A DNA stretch of 63,171 nt, from positions 1 to 63,171 of the forward strand of contig JAAYJV010000196.1 of assembly GCA_012522755.1 (NCBI GenBank), written 5' to 3'. Position 1 is the first letter of the stretch; each line of letters starts with the position of its first letter. Origin of the DNA: Candidatus Hydrogenedens sp. (lineage in GTDB: Bacteria; Hydrogenedentota; Hydrogenedentia; Hydrogenedentales; CAITNO01). This document shows positions 8,874 to 18,716 of the stretch, piece after piece. Made by a program: the position numbers and the translations under genes. Under the pieces are notes generated by a model. It was given only the letters and a program-made list of their open reading frames with translations, made no database searches and was not told the DNA's origin.

Positions 8874-10248
8874 GGGAAGGGCTCTCCATGATTTTGAGAA
8901 ACTGGCGCATTTTGGCATCCAGTTCGGCCCATTCTTCTTCAGCATTGGAATGAGGGACAATGCCAGCGCCGGCATAGAGCGAAAGTCGATCTTCCAGCAC
9001 AGCCGCACTGCGGATGCCTACACAAAAATCGGCACTGTCACGGGCGAGCCAGCCCACAGGCGCAGCAAAAATACCCCGCTCAAAAGTCTCTGTTTCGAGA
9101 ATGTAACGGACAGCTTCTTTCTGTGGATGGCCACCTACAGCAGGGGTCGGGTGCAGCTTTCGCAGGAGCGCATAGTCAGATACTCCTTCCCTGAGCAGGG
9201 CCGTGATCGGTGTGTGCAAGTGCTGACAATAGCCAAGTTTGCGAATGACGGCTGCACCGGGATATTGCACTTCGCTGGTGAAACGATCCAGACTGCTCAG
9301 CAGGGAATCCACGACGATGGCATGCTCCCGCTGCTCTTTGTCACTGTTCAGAAGCTCTTCCGCCAGTTTCGTGTCCTCTTCTTCGTCCGGGCCACGGGGA
9401 CGGGTTCCCGCCAGAGCCTCTGTTTGAAAACGGAGACCGGCACGGCAATAAAGACGTTCGGGAGAAGCGCCGAGAAAAGCCCGCGTCGGAACAGGCTGAA
9501 AACAAAAGAGGGTTGTATCGGGTGCCTGGCCGCTCAGTTTTTGAAGCAGTGCAAGCGGATCGATGGGGGCTGAAGCCTGAAAGGAACTCTCCCGGGCGAG
9601 AACAACTTTGGTGAGAGGACCTTTTTCAAAAGCCTGCAAGGCATCCTCTATCTGTTGTTTCCAGACGCAAAGGTCGGGTATGTCACGACAATGGGTAAAA
9701 GAAGGCAGGGGCTCAACAGTGCGGGGAGGTGTATTCAAGATACGGGTGATGAGCGCCATGGCTCCTTCTCTTTCGGCCTCGGACTTCAAGGTCACAGCGA
9801 GAAAACTTCCCCGGGCACTGCGGAAATATTCCAGAAGGGGCACGATAAAACGGTGGGCCTGAAATTCCATCCACGGACCCGGCCGGGTCGTATCTGCATG
9901 AAAACGGAAGCCACCGTAATAGCGGACACCTTCACCGCTCGCATGAAGATGGGCCGTCAGCTGGCGGAGCACTTCTTCCATGTCGGCACCTTCGTGGGAA
10001 TCGAGAATATCGGCCTCCCCCACTCCGGCCATTTCTATGACAGCCCGTCGATCACGCCAGTAATAACGGGAAGATTCGGAAAGAGATGCCAGCCACTCGA
10101 GCCCGGAAAGAGAAGGTGCTTCCGTCTCGATTCGAAGGAGAAGCGCTTCTTTGAGCGATGCTTCCTTGATCAGTGCCAAAAGACGCCACAAGGCTTCCCG
10201 GAGCTCCACGGAAGCTTCGGGGCTATTCAATTCAGAGTCGGAAGTCAT
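8863..10248 (-). CDS. menF: Isochorismate synthase
   Basis: 461 residues. It belongs to the chorismate-utilising family that converts chorismate to isochorismate, the first menaquinone-specific step. The C-terminal catalytic domain (about 190-455) contains KVVLARESSF, FLGASPERLYCR, the ALAGTRPRG stretch, HLHTPITALL and LHPTPAVGGHPQ. The last is typical of isochorismate synthases rather than anthranilate or PABA synthases. The enzyme is probably cytosolic and Mg-dependent. It is the first gene of the menF-menD pair. The 237 bp upstream, shared divergently with the glycosyltransferase gene, should hold its promoter, but I see no convincing -35/-10 pair. Confidence 0.95.
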   Translation of the reverse strand: MTSDSELNSPEASVELREALWRLLALIKEASLKEALLLRIETEAPSLSGLEWLASLSESSRYYWRDRRAVIEMAGVGEADILDSHEGADMEEVLRQLTAHLHASGEGVRYYGGFRFHADTTRPGPWMEFQAHRFIVPLLEYFRSARGSFLAVTLKSEAEREGAMALITRILNTPPRTVEPLPSFTHCRDIPDLCVWKQQIEDALQAFEKGPLTKVVLARESSFQASAPIDPLALLQKLSGQAPDTTLFCFQPVPTRAFLGASPERLYCRAGLRFQTEALAGTRPRGPDEEEDTKLAEELLNSDKEQREHAIVVDSLLSSLDRFTSEVQYPGAAVIRKLGYCQHLHTPITALLREGVSDYALLRKLHPTPAVGGHPQKEAVRYILETETFERGIFAAPVGWLARDSADFCVGIRSAAVLEDRLSLYAGAGIVPHSNAEEEWAELDAKMRQFLKIMESPSHGI

Positions 10249-10485
10249 AAAACTTTCTATTCGTGTGATGGTAAAAAGAATGAGAGAACCGCCTTCTGTT
10301 GCAGTTTACACTATAGGATAATCAAAAGGCGTCCTTTCTCCCAAATAGTTCACACCGTTCGTCCTGATGCTGACCCGATACCTCGCGTCAAGGTTGCAGT
10401 TATCATCGCTCATGAGTAAAATGGAACATTAAACAGTGCCACTTTCTCTAACCGGCCCGACTTAACCCACAGAATTCTTTTCACC

Positions 10486-12711
10486 ATGCCCATCCAGCCT
10501 CCTAACATAGGATCTTTTCTGCGAACACGCCGGGATCTGATTGTGTTGGCTATCCTGTTTTTATCCGGACTGACCCTGCGCATTTGCTGGCTTGCTGAAA
10601 TTCAAGAGCATCCCGACTTTCAGATACCTCTGCTCTATCAGACAGATATGGGTTTTATCGATAACAGTGCCCTGGGACATGCCCAGTCGCTCCGTTCTTT
10701 CTTCGGGCTTCCGGAGCTGACTCCTCAGTTTGAACGACATATTGTGTGGCGACATAATGCGGGCAATCCACAGTTGAGACCTCCGGGCTACACTTTCCTG
10801 CTCGCCTTCCTCTATTTTCTTTTCGGTGACAACCAATTGCTTGTCCGTGTCGTTCAGATGACTCTGGGACTCGCCAGCGGCTGGCTGGGATACAGAGCAG
10901 GCCGCAAAATGTTTGGATCCCGGGCGGGTGTCATCACGGCCGGCGCACTGTGGCTGTATTGGCCCCTTATACTTTATGAGTCTGTTCTCCATGAACCGGT
11001 ACTCATGGTCTTTGCCTCCCTGCTTCTGATAAACAGCGCACTGAACTGGTTGCACGGAGGAAAGAAAATCCAAGCTGTACTGACGGGGATAAGCTGCGGA
11101 ATCTTTACGCTGGCTTCTTCACAGGTCATTCTCTTTCTTCCTGTGTTGATCCTGTGGATGCTGTGGGTCGCCCGGGCCCGCTTGCAGTATTTTCGAAAAG
11201 CTCTTGTTCATGGTGCTCTGGCGGGAGCGGCCTTTTTCCTTCCCCTTCTGCCCGTTACAGCATTGAATTATTATGAGTCCGGCCTCTGGGTGTTGAACAG
11301 TCATGGCCATGGGATCACGCTTTATATAGCCAATCAGCCCGGGGCCACAGGATTTCTCATGCCCGGCGATCCGCTGTTGGATCAATACCTGGCTCTGGAA
11401 AAGAGCACCTTGTCAGTGGATGAAAAAACAGCCCTCATTGAAGATTGGGTGGATTGGTCCCGGTTTTCACAAAAAGCCGCTTTCAAAATGATTATGGAAG
11501 AACCCGGTGACTTCATCAAACGTTCACTCGTCCGGGCTGTCTTCTTTTGGTCACCCTATGAGATTTCGCAAAATGTTCTGGAATACTGTGACCGTCTTTT
11601 TTCAAACACTCTAAGCTCTATGCCCGGCGGTTTCGCTTTGGTATTGCCGGGTATGGCACTGGGCCTCTTCTATTTTCTGGTAGCATCGCGGGAAATGATG
11701 CGGAGTCAACAGCCATTACAAGCACTGAACAAGGATTCCGGCTTTACGGGGATGCTTCTGATTCTCCTTTTCATACTTGTGTGGTATCTGCCCTATCTCG
11801 TCTTGTGGGCATCGGCTCATTTTCGGATTCCTCTGTTGCCCTCTCTCTTTCTGCTCAGCTCCTTCGGACTGCTGCGCTTCGTTGAGGATGTCAACAAAAA
11901 ACAGTGGCGGCGTTGTCTCACAGCAGGTTTTTGTGCTCTCTGCTTCCTTCTCCCTGCAGGCTTTGCCCACTGGGATTATAGCGACGACATTCAGACCTGG
12001 CTCTATTATCGGACAAAACTTTATCAGGAAACAGAGCGTCAGGATAAGGCGCTTTCTCTCGCACTGCGGGCTGCTCAAGGGGTCCCGAACCATGCTTTCG
12101 TCCACAAAAGCTGTGCTGATCTCCTCTATGCAGCCGGATGCGAGGAAGAGGCTCGTGTGTATTACGAAAAGACGCTGCTGTGCAGTCAAGGTGAGGTGGA
12201 CAGAAATCCCGTACTGGAAAATCTGGGGATTATTGAGCGGAACTTGAAAAACAATGAGACGGCGAAAGAAATTTTTTCTGAATTGCTTGAAGAGAATCCT
12301 CATCACCTTACAGCATTGCACTATCTGGGAAATATAGCCTATGAAGAAGGGCACTATGAAGAAGCAGTGAAATACCTCACAGAAGCCTGCAACGAAGGCA
12401 TAAATAAAGGAAACACCTTCTTTTTACTCGGCCTCACCCTTCGCGCTCTCGGGCAAACAGAACAAGCCATTGAGGTGCTGCGTCAAGGCCATAAACTGGA
12501 TCCCGAAGATCCGTGGATTATACTGGAGCTGGCCGATGCATTGATCGTACTGGAAGAGAGAGATGAGGCCTGTCATTTCTACCACCAACTGCTCAATGAC
12601 ACGGGTCAATATCCCCGTGCAAAAGACGCTTGGAAGCGATATTGCACAGGAAGTTCCAACGATGACAAAAAAACTCTCTTCACGGAAGAAGAATCTCCTG
12701 ACCCTGAATAA
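10486..12711 (+). CDS. Membrane glycosyltransferase (ArnT/PMT-type) fused to a TPR domain
   Basis: 741 residues. The N-terminal ~500 residues are polytopic: a first span at about 18-36, a long extracytoplasmic loop with LRPPGYTFLLAFLYFLFGD, then around ten further spans. This matches GT-C glycosyltransferases that use polyprenyl-phosphate sugars (dolichyl-phosphate-mannose mannosyltransferase/ArnT class). The acidic residues of the first loop (QTDMGFIDNSA) sit where the catalytic Asp is expected. From about residue 510 the protein becomes helical TPR repeats (for example LENLGIIERNLKNNETAKEI and ALHYLGNIAYEEGHYEEAVK), ending in a charged tail. It may glycosylate lipid or protein in the periplasm, with the TPRs recruiting partners. 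The specific acceptor is unknown. Confidence 0.8.
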   Translation: MPIQPPNIGSFLRTRRDLIVLAILFLSGLTLRICWLAEIQEHPDFQIPLLYQTDMGFIDNSALGHAQSLRSFFGLPELTPQFERHIVWRHNAGNPQLRPPGYTFLLAFLYFLFGDNQLLVRVVQMTLGLASGWLGYRAGRKMFGSRAGVITAGALWLYWPLILYESVLHEPVLMVFASLLLINSALNWLHGGKKIQAVLTGISCGIFTLASSQVILFLPVLILWMLWVARARLQYFRKALVHGALAGAAFFLPLLPVTALNYYESGLWVLNSHGHGITLYIANQPGATGFLMPGDPLLDQYLALEKSTLSVDEKTALIEDWVDWSRFSQKAAFKMIMEEPGDFIKRSLVRAVFFWSPYEISQNVLEYCDRLFSNTLSSMPGGFALVLPGMALGLFYFLVASREMMRSQQPLQALNKDSGFTGMLLILLFILVWYLPYLVLWASAHFRIPLLPSLFLLSSFGLLRFVEDVNKKQWRRCLTAGFCALCFLLPAGFAHWDYSDDIQTWLYYRTKLYQETERQDKALSLALRAAQGVPNHAFVHKSCADLLYAAGCEEEARVYYEKTLLCSQGEVDRNPVLENLGIIERNLKNNETAKEIFSELLEENPHHLTALHYLGNIAYEEGHYEEAVKYLTEACNEGINKGNTFFLLGLTLRALGQTEQAIEVLRQGHKLDPEDPWIILELADALIVLEERDEACHFYHQLLNDTGQYPRAKDAWKRYCTGSSNDDKKTLFTEEESPDPE

Positions 12712-12844
12712 CAAAAAGCCACGGCTTTCTTTGTCCTGTGACAAACACTATGTTAAAATTAAGAGAATTCCGTAAACAACATCTCGATAACAACCCCTTC
12801 GGGATTTCACGCAATGCTCTGCAGTTCCCGATGGAAAGAACATC

Positions 12845-14296
12845 ATGCGCATTCTTTTTGTTTTAAATATTCCTTATGCTATTGAACCTCACGGGGTTAT
12901 GCTTCTCTCCTCCATATGCAAAGAAGCCGGCCATGAGGTGCAACTGGTGCTGCTTAAAAAAGACAGTCTTGTCCAGCGCGTACAAAAATTTAATCCTCAT
13001 GTGGTTGCTTACAGCGTCATTGGAAGCGAATTAGATGTCTTTGCAAAAGCCGATGAAAGTCTCCGGAAATATTGCGAAGAAAGTGGGAACAAAATCTTTC
13101 GAATTATGGGAGGGCCCCATCCCACTTTTTCGCCCGCCATTCTGGAGACCCTCGCACTGGATGCCATCTGTCAGGGAGATGGGGAACGGGCTTTGCCGAC
13201 ACTTCTGGACCGTCTTGAAAAAGGTGAAGCACTGGATGATATCCCCAATATCGCACTGACCACAGCGGGAGCGACAGTACGGGAAAAACTGAACAGTGAG
13301 GAGTTGGATGCGAGCCCCTTTGCGGACAGAGACATCTATTACGATGCCGTACCTTATATTCCCCGGACAGGACTGCGCTCTTTTGTCGCATCGCGGGGCT
13401 GCCCCTTTCGCTGCACCTTCTGCTATAACCACGTTTATAACAAGATGTTTGAGAATTGCGGTCCCATTTTGCGACGGCGATCCGTAGACAGTCTGCTCAC
13501 GGAAATTGAGCAGGTCATCGCCCACTATCCGCCTGTGCGCTTCATCAGGTTTTTTGATGATACCTTCTCCCTTACCGTGGATGACTGGCTCCGTGAATTC
13601 GCCGAAGAATATCCGCGCCGCATCGGCATCCCTTTTTACTGTCTCATGCGCCCCAACACCTTTTCGGAAGAAGCCGCTGAGCTGCTGAAAAAGGCCGGCT
13701 GTTATTCACTCTCCATGGCTGTGGAGTCCGGTTCAGAGGAAATCCGCAATACCATTCTCAAACGCGGCCTGTCAGATGACGACATGCACCAGGCCTTTGA
13801 GCGGGCACGCCGCCACGGGATCAACACCTATGGCAACACCATGGTCGGCATCCCCGGCACGACACTGGAAGATGACTTCCACTCACTGGAGTTCACACGG
13901 AACCTGAAATTAACTGTACCCACCTTCTCCGTGTGCAGTCCGTCACGAGGTACGGAGCTGGCTGATTACGCACTGGAACATGGCTACATGCCTCCGGATG
14001 CGGATATGATCACCCGTTTTTCCGCCGAAAGTCCTTTGATCACTTACACTGCCAGGGAAAAGAAAATTCAGGCACGTATCGCCTGTCTCGGAACCCTTTA
14101 CTGCACTGTTCCCGGCTTTTTGAAACCCCTCGTCAAAATGATGATCACAGGCCCCTTCCCCATTGGACTGGCACAGAAAATGGGATTCTCCTTCGCCATC
14201 TTCCGTATCGCCACGCGCCTCTTCCCCCACGCCATCCCCAAGAACCCAATCACAATCCTGAGAGTCGCCATCGACGGGATCCGCTATTTCTGGTAA
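12845..14296 (+). CDS. Cobalamin-binding-type radical SAM protein
   Basis: 483 residues. The N-terminus (1-150) has the Rossmann-like layout of a B12-binding domain. It lacks the DxHxxG cobalamin-ligand motif, as many class B members do. The radical SAM core follows, with C186, C190 and C193 in RGCPFRCTFC, the motif for the 4Fe-4S/SAM cluster. FDDTFS and MAVESGSEEIRN are typical of the B12-binding radical SAM family that includes hopanoid, lipid and tetrapyrrole methylases. The C-terminal 100 residues are hydrophobic in part (VPGFLKPLVKMMI), suggesting membrane association. The substrate is unknown. It follows the glycosyltransferase by 133 bp and may act on the same lipid or polysaccharide. 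Confidence 0.87.
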   Translation: MRILFVLNIPYAIEPHGVMLLSSICKEAGHEVQLVLLKKDSLVQRVQKFNPHVVAYSVIGSELDVFAKADESLRKYCEESGNKIFRIMGGPHPTFSPAILETLALDAICQGDGERALPTLLDRLEKGEALDDIPNIALTTAGATVREKLNSEELDASPFADRDIYYDAVPYIPRTGLRSFVASRGCPFRCTFCYNHVYNKMFENCGPILRRRSVDSLLTEIEQVIAHYPPVRFIRFFDDTFSLTVDDWLREFAEEYPRRIGIPFYCLMRPNTFSEEAAELLKKAGCYSLSMAVESGSEEIRNTILKRGLSDDDMHQAFERARRHGINTYGNTMVGIPGTTLEDDFHSLEFTRNLKLTVPTFSVCSPSRGTELADYALEHGYMPPDADMITRFSAESPLITYTAREKKIQARIACLGTLYCTVPGFLKPLVKMMITGPFPIGLAQKMGFSFAIFRIATRLFPHAIPKNPITILRVAIDGIRYFW

Positions 14297-14415
14297 GTCC
14301 CGACGGAGTGCCAAGTAGTGGCAAAGCAGTTACAACTCTATTTTGCTCTGCAACTTTCAACAAGCCATATGTACACAGCGCAGCGCAGCCGCAACCCAAT
14401 CAGCCTCTCTCTTTT

Positions 14416-14494
14416 CACCACAGAGAACACAATGGGACACCGAGAAATGAGATGACTTTTCTTTTTAAACCACGGAAATCACGGAACACACTGA
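14416..14494 (+). repeat. Dispersed repeat R2, copy 2
   Basis: Lies in the 359-bp gene-free stretch 14297-14655. It starts TTTTCACCACAGAG, as at 37716, and ends with ACCACGGAAATCACGG and GAACACACTG. The rest of this gap holds the R3 copy at 14567. I see no gene or clear terminator in it. Confidence 0.65.
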
Positions 14495-14566
14495 AAAAAA
14501 TACAGGCGATATAAAAAGGTCCATGGCCTTAACACGTCCACCTCTGTCGCTCACCTCTCTTCGCTT

Positions 14567-14620
14567 GCAGATCCGTCCGATTCCTTAGAAACAACCGATC
14601 CCTTTGAGTCTCCTATATGC
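14567..14620 (+). repeat. Dispersed repeat R3, copy 2
   Basis: GCAGATCCGTCCGATTCC followed by AACCGATCCC and a CTCCTATATG end. It aligns over about 54 bp to 18717-18790 at roughly 70% by eye. It is non-coding. Confidence 0.55.
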
Positions 14621-14655
14621 CTCGCATTTTTCCCTATCACCTATCACCTAATTCC

Positions 14656-16317
14656 TCACTCCCCCGCTTCCAGCAGGCTCCCCCAGAGGACAGCGCCTTG
14701 CACGAGCATCTCAAAGGCTTTTCTGGCGAGGCGGTCTTCCTTGAGCCAGGCCTCGATTTCGGGGGCGAAGGCATAATAATCTTCTATACATGCACGGCCG
14801 AAAGCGCTTTTTTCAAGGACCCTTTCCCGGAAGATATACAGATTATCCAGTGATGCCTCTTTCAATGTGAAAAGGCGGCGCAGAAAGCAGCGTTGATCTT
14901 CGGATTTATAGGCTTTTCCACAGGAAGCGCCGGGTACCAGATGGCATTTTATCTGAGGGAAGAAATAGCGGAAGGCTGCGAAGTTGTCAAAGTTGTTGGC
15001 CGAGGAGCGACAGCTGTGGTCGTTGCCGTTGCTGAGCATGCCGACAACACGATAATTGAAGTCGGGCAGCATGAGCGGTGAGCCAGAGGATCCGGGTTCG
15101 GCCACGCCTTCATACCAGTTGATCTGGATTTGTTTCTCATAGACCTCCGTGCACAGCACGGTCTTGCATACAGAGGTCTCAGGGAGGGTGATCAGTCCCC
15201 GTGATACTTTCATACTGGAGGCTATGGGATAATGAAAACATCGCACGGAGCTTTGTCGCGGGAGTTGAAGGGTATCCCATCCGGCCCAGGCTCGGCCTCT
15301 GTCGCCAACAGGCGCTTCCCGGTGCAGCTTGATCAGAACGGCATCAAGAATGGCGCTATGACTGAGGAGAGCGGCTCCCTGGCTTCTCGGCAGGGCATTG
15401 GGATCGTCCGCTTCGCTGCGGTAATCCCAGAAGACCTCGACCCCTTCCAGGTCCACTCTCGATTCAAAGCAGTGGTATGCGCTGATCATATGCGATTCGG
15501 GGAGGGATGTCTGATCATCCAGTGTATTGATGAGCGTTCCCGTACAGTATCCTTGCGAGCTTCCCGTGGGAATAATGAGGATACCGACAGCCGTTGCGCT
15601 TTCCTGTGCGCGGAGGCTGCTTTCATCAGAGGCGTCGATATGACAGGGTTTGGGATCGCGCAGACCGGGATTGAATATGGATTTGAAGAAATGTGAACAG
15701 GCCCTGATTTCCACTTGCGGACATTCCTCATGAGGCGTACGCAGGGCGATCACCACGGACTCTCCTGCTGTTGTGGGCAGCCAGGTTCCGGCTGGCCTCG
15801 CCTCCTCGCGGGTATAAGGTCCGAAGGCTGCGAACCCTTCCCCATCCAGGAGCCACAATTCTTCGCCGGGCAAAAGATCTTTCAGATCGACACGGAGTCG
15901 CAATGCCCGTGCTTCATCGGAGCGGAGCCGACCCAGAAAAACCTGTGTATCCCCTTCAGCTGCTGCTCTCTCGAAGCGATCGGCTGCTTTTTCCCGGAGG
16001 CTCATTCCCCAGGCGATCTGGTTGGGTGCCAGAGCCTCTTCTGATTTCTCTGAGATCCGTTCCTTACGAAATTCTGAAAAGTGCCATCCTTCTTTCGCCT
16101 CCTTCACATAGCGGCGCACCCTGTCCTCGGGCATGGGATAACGTCGGTTGATGCGCATTTCTTCGACTGCTTTAGCGTTGAGCTGAGGGGGAGGCTGATA
16201 GAAATAATCGGTGAAAAAGCGTTCCTCTTCGGCCTGAAGCGTTGAGGTGAAAGAGAAGATCACCAGCCACAAAAGAGGAAGGGACAGGATTTTTTTGAGA
16301 ATATTCATGATGGACAT
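14656..16317 (-). CDS. Secreted trypsin-like serine protease (lysyl endopeptidase-like)
   Basis: 553 residues from ATG at 16317 (ATG at 16308 is also possible). A signal peptide occupies the first ~30 residues and ends SFTSTLQA. The protease core in the second half carries the chymotrypsin-fold triad: His in MISAYHCFE, Asp in ILDAVLIKLH and Ser in EPGSSGSPLML. The layout resembles bacterial lysyl endopeptidases and S1 proteases. The ~250-residue N-terminal part could be a propeptide or carbohydrate/protein-binding region. Many cysteines suggest disulphides outside the cytoplasm. After the protease domain comes a ~100-residue helical tail. Its start is divergent from miaA, about 105 bp away. 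The target is unknown. Confidence 0.85.
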   Translation of the reverse strand: MSIMNILKKILSLPLLWLVIFSFTSTLQAEEERFFTDYFYQPPPQLNAKAVEEMRINRRYPMPEDRVRRYVKEAKEGWHFSEFRKERISEKSEEALAPNQIAWGMSLREKAADRFERAAAEGDTQVFLGRLRSDEARALRLRVDLKDLLPGEELWLLDGEGFAAFGPYTREEARPAGTWLPTTAGESVVIALRTPHEECPQVEIRACSHFFKSIFNPGLRDPKPCHIDASDESSLRAQESATAVGILIIPTGSSQGYCTGTLINTLDDQTSLPESHMISAYHCFESRVDLEGVEVFWDYRSEADDPNALPRSQGAALLSHSAILDAVLIKLHREAPVGDRGRAWAGWDTLQLPRQSSVRCFHYPIASSMKVSRGLITLPETSVCKTVLCTEVYEKQIQINWYEGVAEPGSSGSPLMLPDFNYRVVGMLSNGNDHSCRSSANNFDNFAAFRYFFPQIKCHLVPGASCGKAYKSEDQRCFLRRLFTLKEASLDNLYIFRERVLEKSAFGRACIEDYYAFAPEIEAWLKEDRLARKAFEMLVQGAVLWGSLLEAGE

Positions 16318-16422
16318 AACTCCGGCTTCCGGGCAGCCGCTACGGTGTATCGGAGGCTGCTTTTCTTTTTTATTTTTTCCGGGGGGTATGAAATTGTAAG
16401 AGCTAACAGGAAACAGTATTAT

Positions 16423-17349
16423 ATGTCTATGCAGGAGAATACGCAAAGCGTTGTTGTTATCGCCGGCCCGACCGCATCCGGGAAGACGGGGCTCGGGGTG
16501 CGCCTTGCCGCCTTGTTGGATGGTGAGATTTTATCGGCTGATTCACGACAGGTATACCGGGGGCTGGACATCGGGTCGGGCAAAGATCTGGACGAATATA
16601 TTTTCAATGGAAGACCCATCCCCTACCATCTCATTGACATTGCCGATCTCTCGGAAGAGTTCAGTCTGTTCCATTACCAAAAGGCCTTTTATCCCGCCCT
16701 GGAATCGGTACAGGAGCGGGGTAAACTTCCTGTGATTGTGGGCGGAACGGGTCTGTATCTCGATGCGGTGCTCTCGGGCTATGCACTGGTTGAAGTGCCG
16801 CCTGATGAGACCTTGCGTGAGGAACTGGCCGAGGTGGAAATGAGCCTCCTCGTGGAACGACTGGAAGGGCTGGGCAAAAAGCTGCACAACCTGACAGATA
16901 CCCAGGACCGCAACCGCCTGGTCCGCGCGATTGAAATTGCCGAGTATACGCAACTTCATCCATCACCGCCCGTACCGAAGCTCAAGGCATTCATTCTCAT
17001 CATCGACTATGAAAAAGAGGTGCTCTGCAAACGGATCAGTCACCGCCTTCAGGAACGCCTGGATCAGGGCATGATCGATGAGGTGGCGCAGCTCCATGAA
17101 TCGGGGGTCAGCTGGGAACGTCTCGAACAGCTGGGTCTTGAATACCGGCATGTGGCCCAGTTTCTGCAAGGGAAGATCAAGAACGAAAACGATCTTTTTC
17201 AGAAGCTCAACAGTTCCATTGCACGTTTTGCGAAAAGACAACGGACCTGGTTTCGCGGCATGGAACGAAAAGGACACAGGCTTCACTGGCTGCCCGATGG
17301 CGAACTCAGTACAGCCCTGAATGCCATCAATCACGCACACAGGCAATAA
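16423..17349 (+). CDS. miaA: tRNA dimethylallyltransferase
   Basis: 308 residues, the normal MiaA length. The enzyme transfers a dimethylallyl group to A37 of tRNAs reading UNN codons. Evidence includes the P-loop AGPTASGKTGLG, the substrate loop EILSADSRQVYRGLDIGSGK, the isopentenyl-binding VGGTGLYLDAV and the C-terminal KRQRTWFRG. The ATG at 16423 has AGGAAA nine bases upstream; a longer reading frame to 16345 is rejected because it extends past the family's N-terminus. A glycosyltransferase-like gene follows after 5 bp, so they share a transcript. Confidence 0.96.
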   Translation: MSMQENTQSVVVIAGPTASGKTGLGVRLAALLDGEILSADSRQVYRGLDIGSGKDLDEYIFNGRPIPYHLIDIADLSEEFSLFHYQKAFYPALESVQERGKLPVIVGGTGLYLDAVLSGYALVEVPPDETLREELAEVEMSLLVERLEGLGKKLHNLTDTQDRNRLVRAIEIAEYTQLHPSPPVPKLKAFILIIDYEKEVLCKRISHRLQERLDQGMIDEVAQLHESGVSWERLEQLGLEYRHVAQFLQGKIKNENDLFQKLNSSIARFAKRQRTWFRGMERKGHRLHWLPDGELSTALNAINHAHRQ

Positions 17350-17354
17350 ATGCC

Positions 17355-18632
17355 GTGACTCCTACCGTGAAGAAATATCTGCGCACACGTTCCGTCCATC
17401 ATCAATGGGCTCTGCAAGGCGATGAGATTCCAGTGAAACTTTCGGCGGTTGTGGTGATTCCCGCTCTGGCCGAATCGCAGCACTTGGAAACAACGATATC
17501 CGCCCTGACGCAATCCTCCGAGGCTGTCTTGAGACAAAGTCTGCTCATCTGTGTTGTCAACAACCGCAGAGATCCGTACAGCACTCCGGCCGCCCGGGAA
17601 GACAACGAGCGGACACTTCAGATGCTCGACAGCTGGCAAAAAGAAGGGCGTTTCGCTCCCCTCTCTCTCGCCCGGGTGGATGCGGCTTCGTCCGGTCAGG
17701 AACTTCCCGACGGGGAGGGTGTGGGGCTTGCCCGTAAAATCGGACTGGATCACGGCCTCGTACTGTTGAATGCCCGACCCGCCAGCGATACACCATCTTT
17801 TCTTGTGAGCCTTGATGCCGATTCACCTCCCGCTCCGGAATATCTCGATCATCTCTTTTCATTTTACAGCATGCCCGGCCGTCACGGCGGCTATGCCGCT
17901 TATGCCCACAGCCTTGATGCTGACCCCGCTGCAGCTGAAGCCATGATCGCCTATGAGCTGTATATGCGCTACCACGAACTGCATCTGCGTTGGGCGGGAT
18001 CGCCCTATGCCTGGCCGGCTCTGGGTTCCATTATCAGCTGCACTGCTCCAGCCTATGCGGCTGCGGGCGGGATGAACCGTCACTGTGCCGGCGAAGATTT
18101 TTATTTCATGCAACAGCTGTGTAAAACCGGTGCGCTGCAGCCCATAGCCGGAGCCAGGGTACACCCTTCGGGGCGTCTGTCGGAGCGTGCTCCTTTCGGA
18201 ACGGGGCCTCATCTGGCGTCAGGCAAGACCCGCCGCTTTTTGTATCATCCCGGGACTTACCGTCTGTTGAAAAAGTGGCTTGCCCTGGCTGATGAGAGAG
18301 ATCTGCTTCATCCGGAAAGGCTCCCGGATATTGCCGAGACTTTGTCACCCGCTCTGCATGCCTTTCTCTGTAGCAAAAACTTTTTCGTGAATTGGCGGAA
18401 GATTCATGCGCACCATGGCCGGGGAACACAATTAGACCGGCATTTTCACAGTTGTTTTGATGGTCTGAGAACGATCCAATGGATTCATTATTCCCGTGAT
18501 CAGGGTCTGGAGGATCTTCCGGCTGAGGAAGCCTTTGCTGTCTTGCAGGTACGTGTGGGATTTCCGGAGAGTCTGTTGGGAAAAGGTGAGGAGTTGTTGT
18601 TGGAGGGGCTTCGGGAGTGGATGGATAGGTGA
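17355..18632 (+). CDS. Glycosyltransferase family 2-like protein
   Basis: 425 residues. A GT-A-like fold is suggested by VVVIPALAESQHLETTISAL (nucleotide-binding start), the DxD-type SLDADSPPAPEYL, and AGEDFYFMQQL near residue 250, which looks like the catalytic-base/acceptor region. No membrane span is visible, so it is probably cytosolic or peripheral. The start is GTG at 17355; the ATG at 17350 is out of frame and soon stops. It is five bases after miaA. The donor and acceptor are unknown. Genes of this type beside miaA suggest a conserved pair rather than a metabolic link. Confidence 0.75.
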   Translation: MTPTVKKYLRTRSVHHQWALQGDEIPVKLSAVVVIPALAESQHLETTISALTQSSEAVLRQSLLICVVNNRRDPYSTPAAREDNERTLQMLDSWQKEGRFAPLSLARVDAASSGQELPDGEGVGLARKIGLDHGLVLLNARPASDTPSFLVSLDADSPPAPEYLDHLFSFYSMPGRHGGYAAYAHSLDADPAAAEAMIAYELYMRYHELHLRWAGSPYAWPALGSIISCTAPAYAAAGGMNRHCAGEDFYFMQQLCKTGALQPIAGARVHPSGRLSERAPFGTGPHLASGKTRRFLYHPGTYRLLKKWLALADERDLLHPERLPDIAETLSPALHAFLCSKNFFVNWRKIHAHHGRGTQLDRHFHSCFDGLRTIQWIHYSRDQGLEDLPAEEAFAVLQVRVGFPESLLGKGEELLLEGLREWMDR

Positions 18633-18716
18633 TAGGCACGAGGGGCTGGGAAAGTCCAGTCTTTTCACTTGGTCCACTGACCCAGCATCAATGTCCTGAC
18701 CTCACCCGAGCCTCTC

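Noticed and set aside
8874-9008. N-terminal extension of menD to 9008
   Set aside because: It lies inside menF and adds residues absent from MenD proteins; ATG at 8873 gives the family's normal start.
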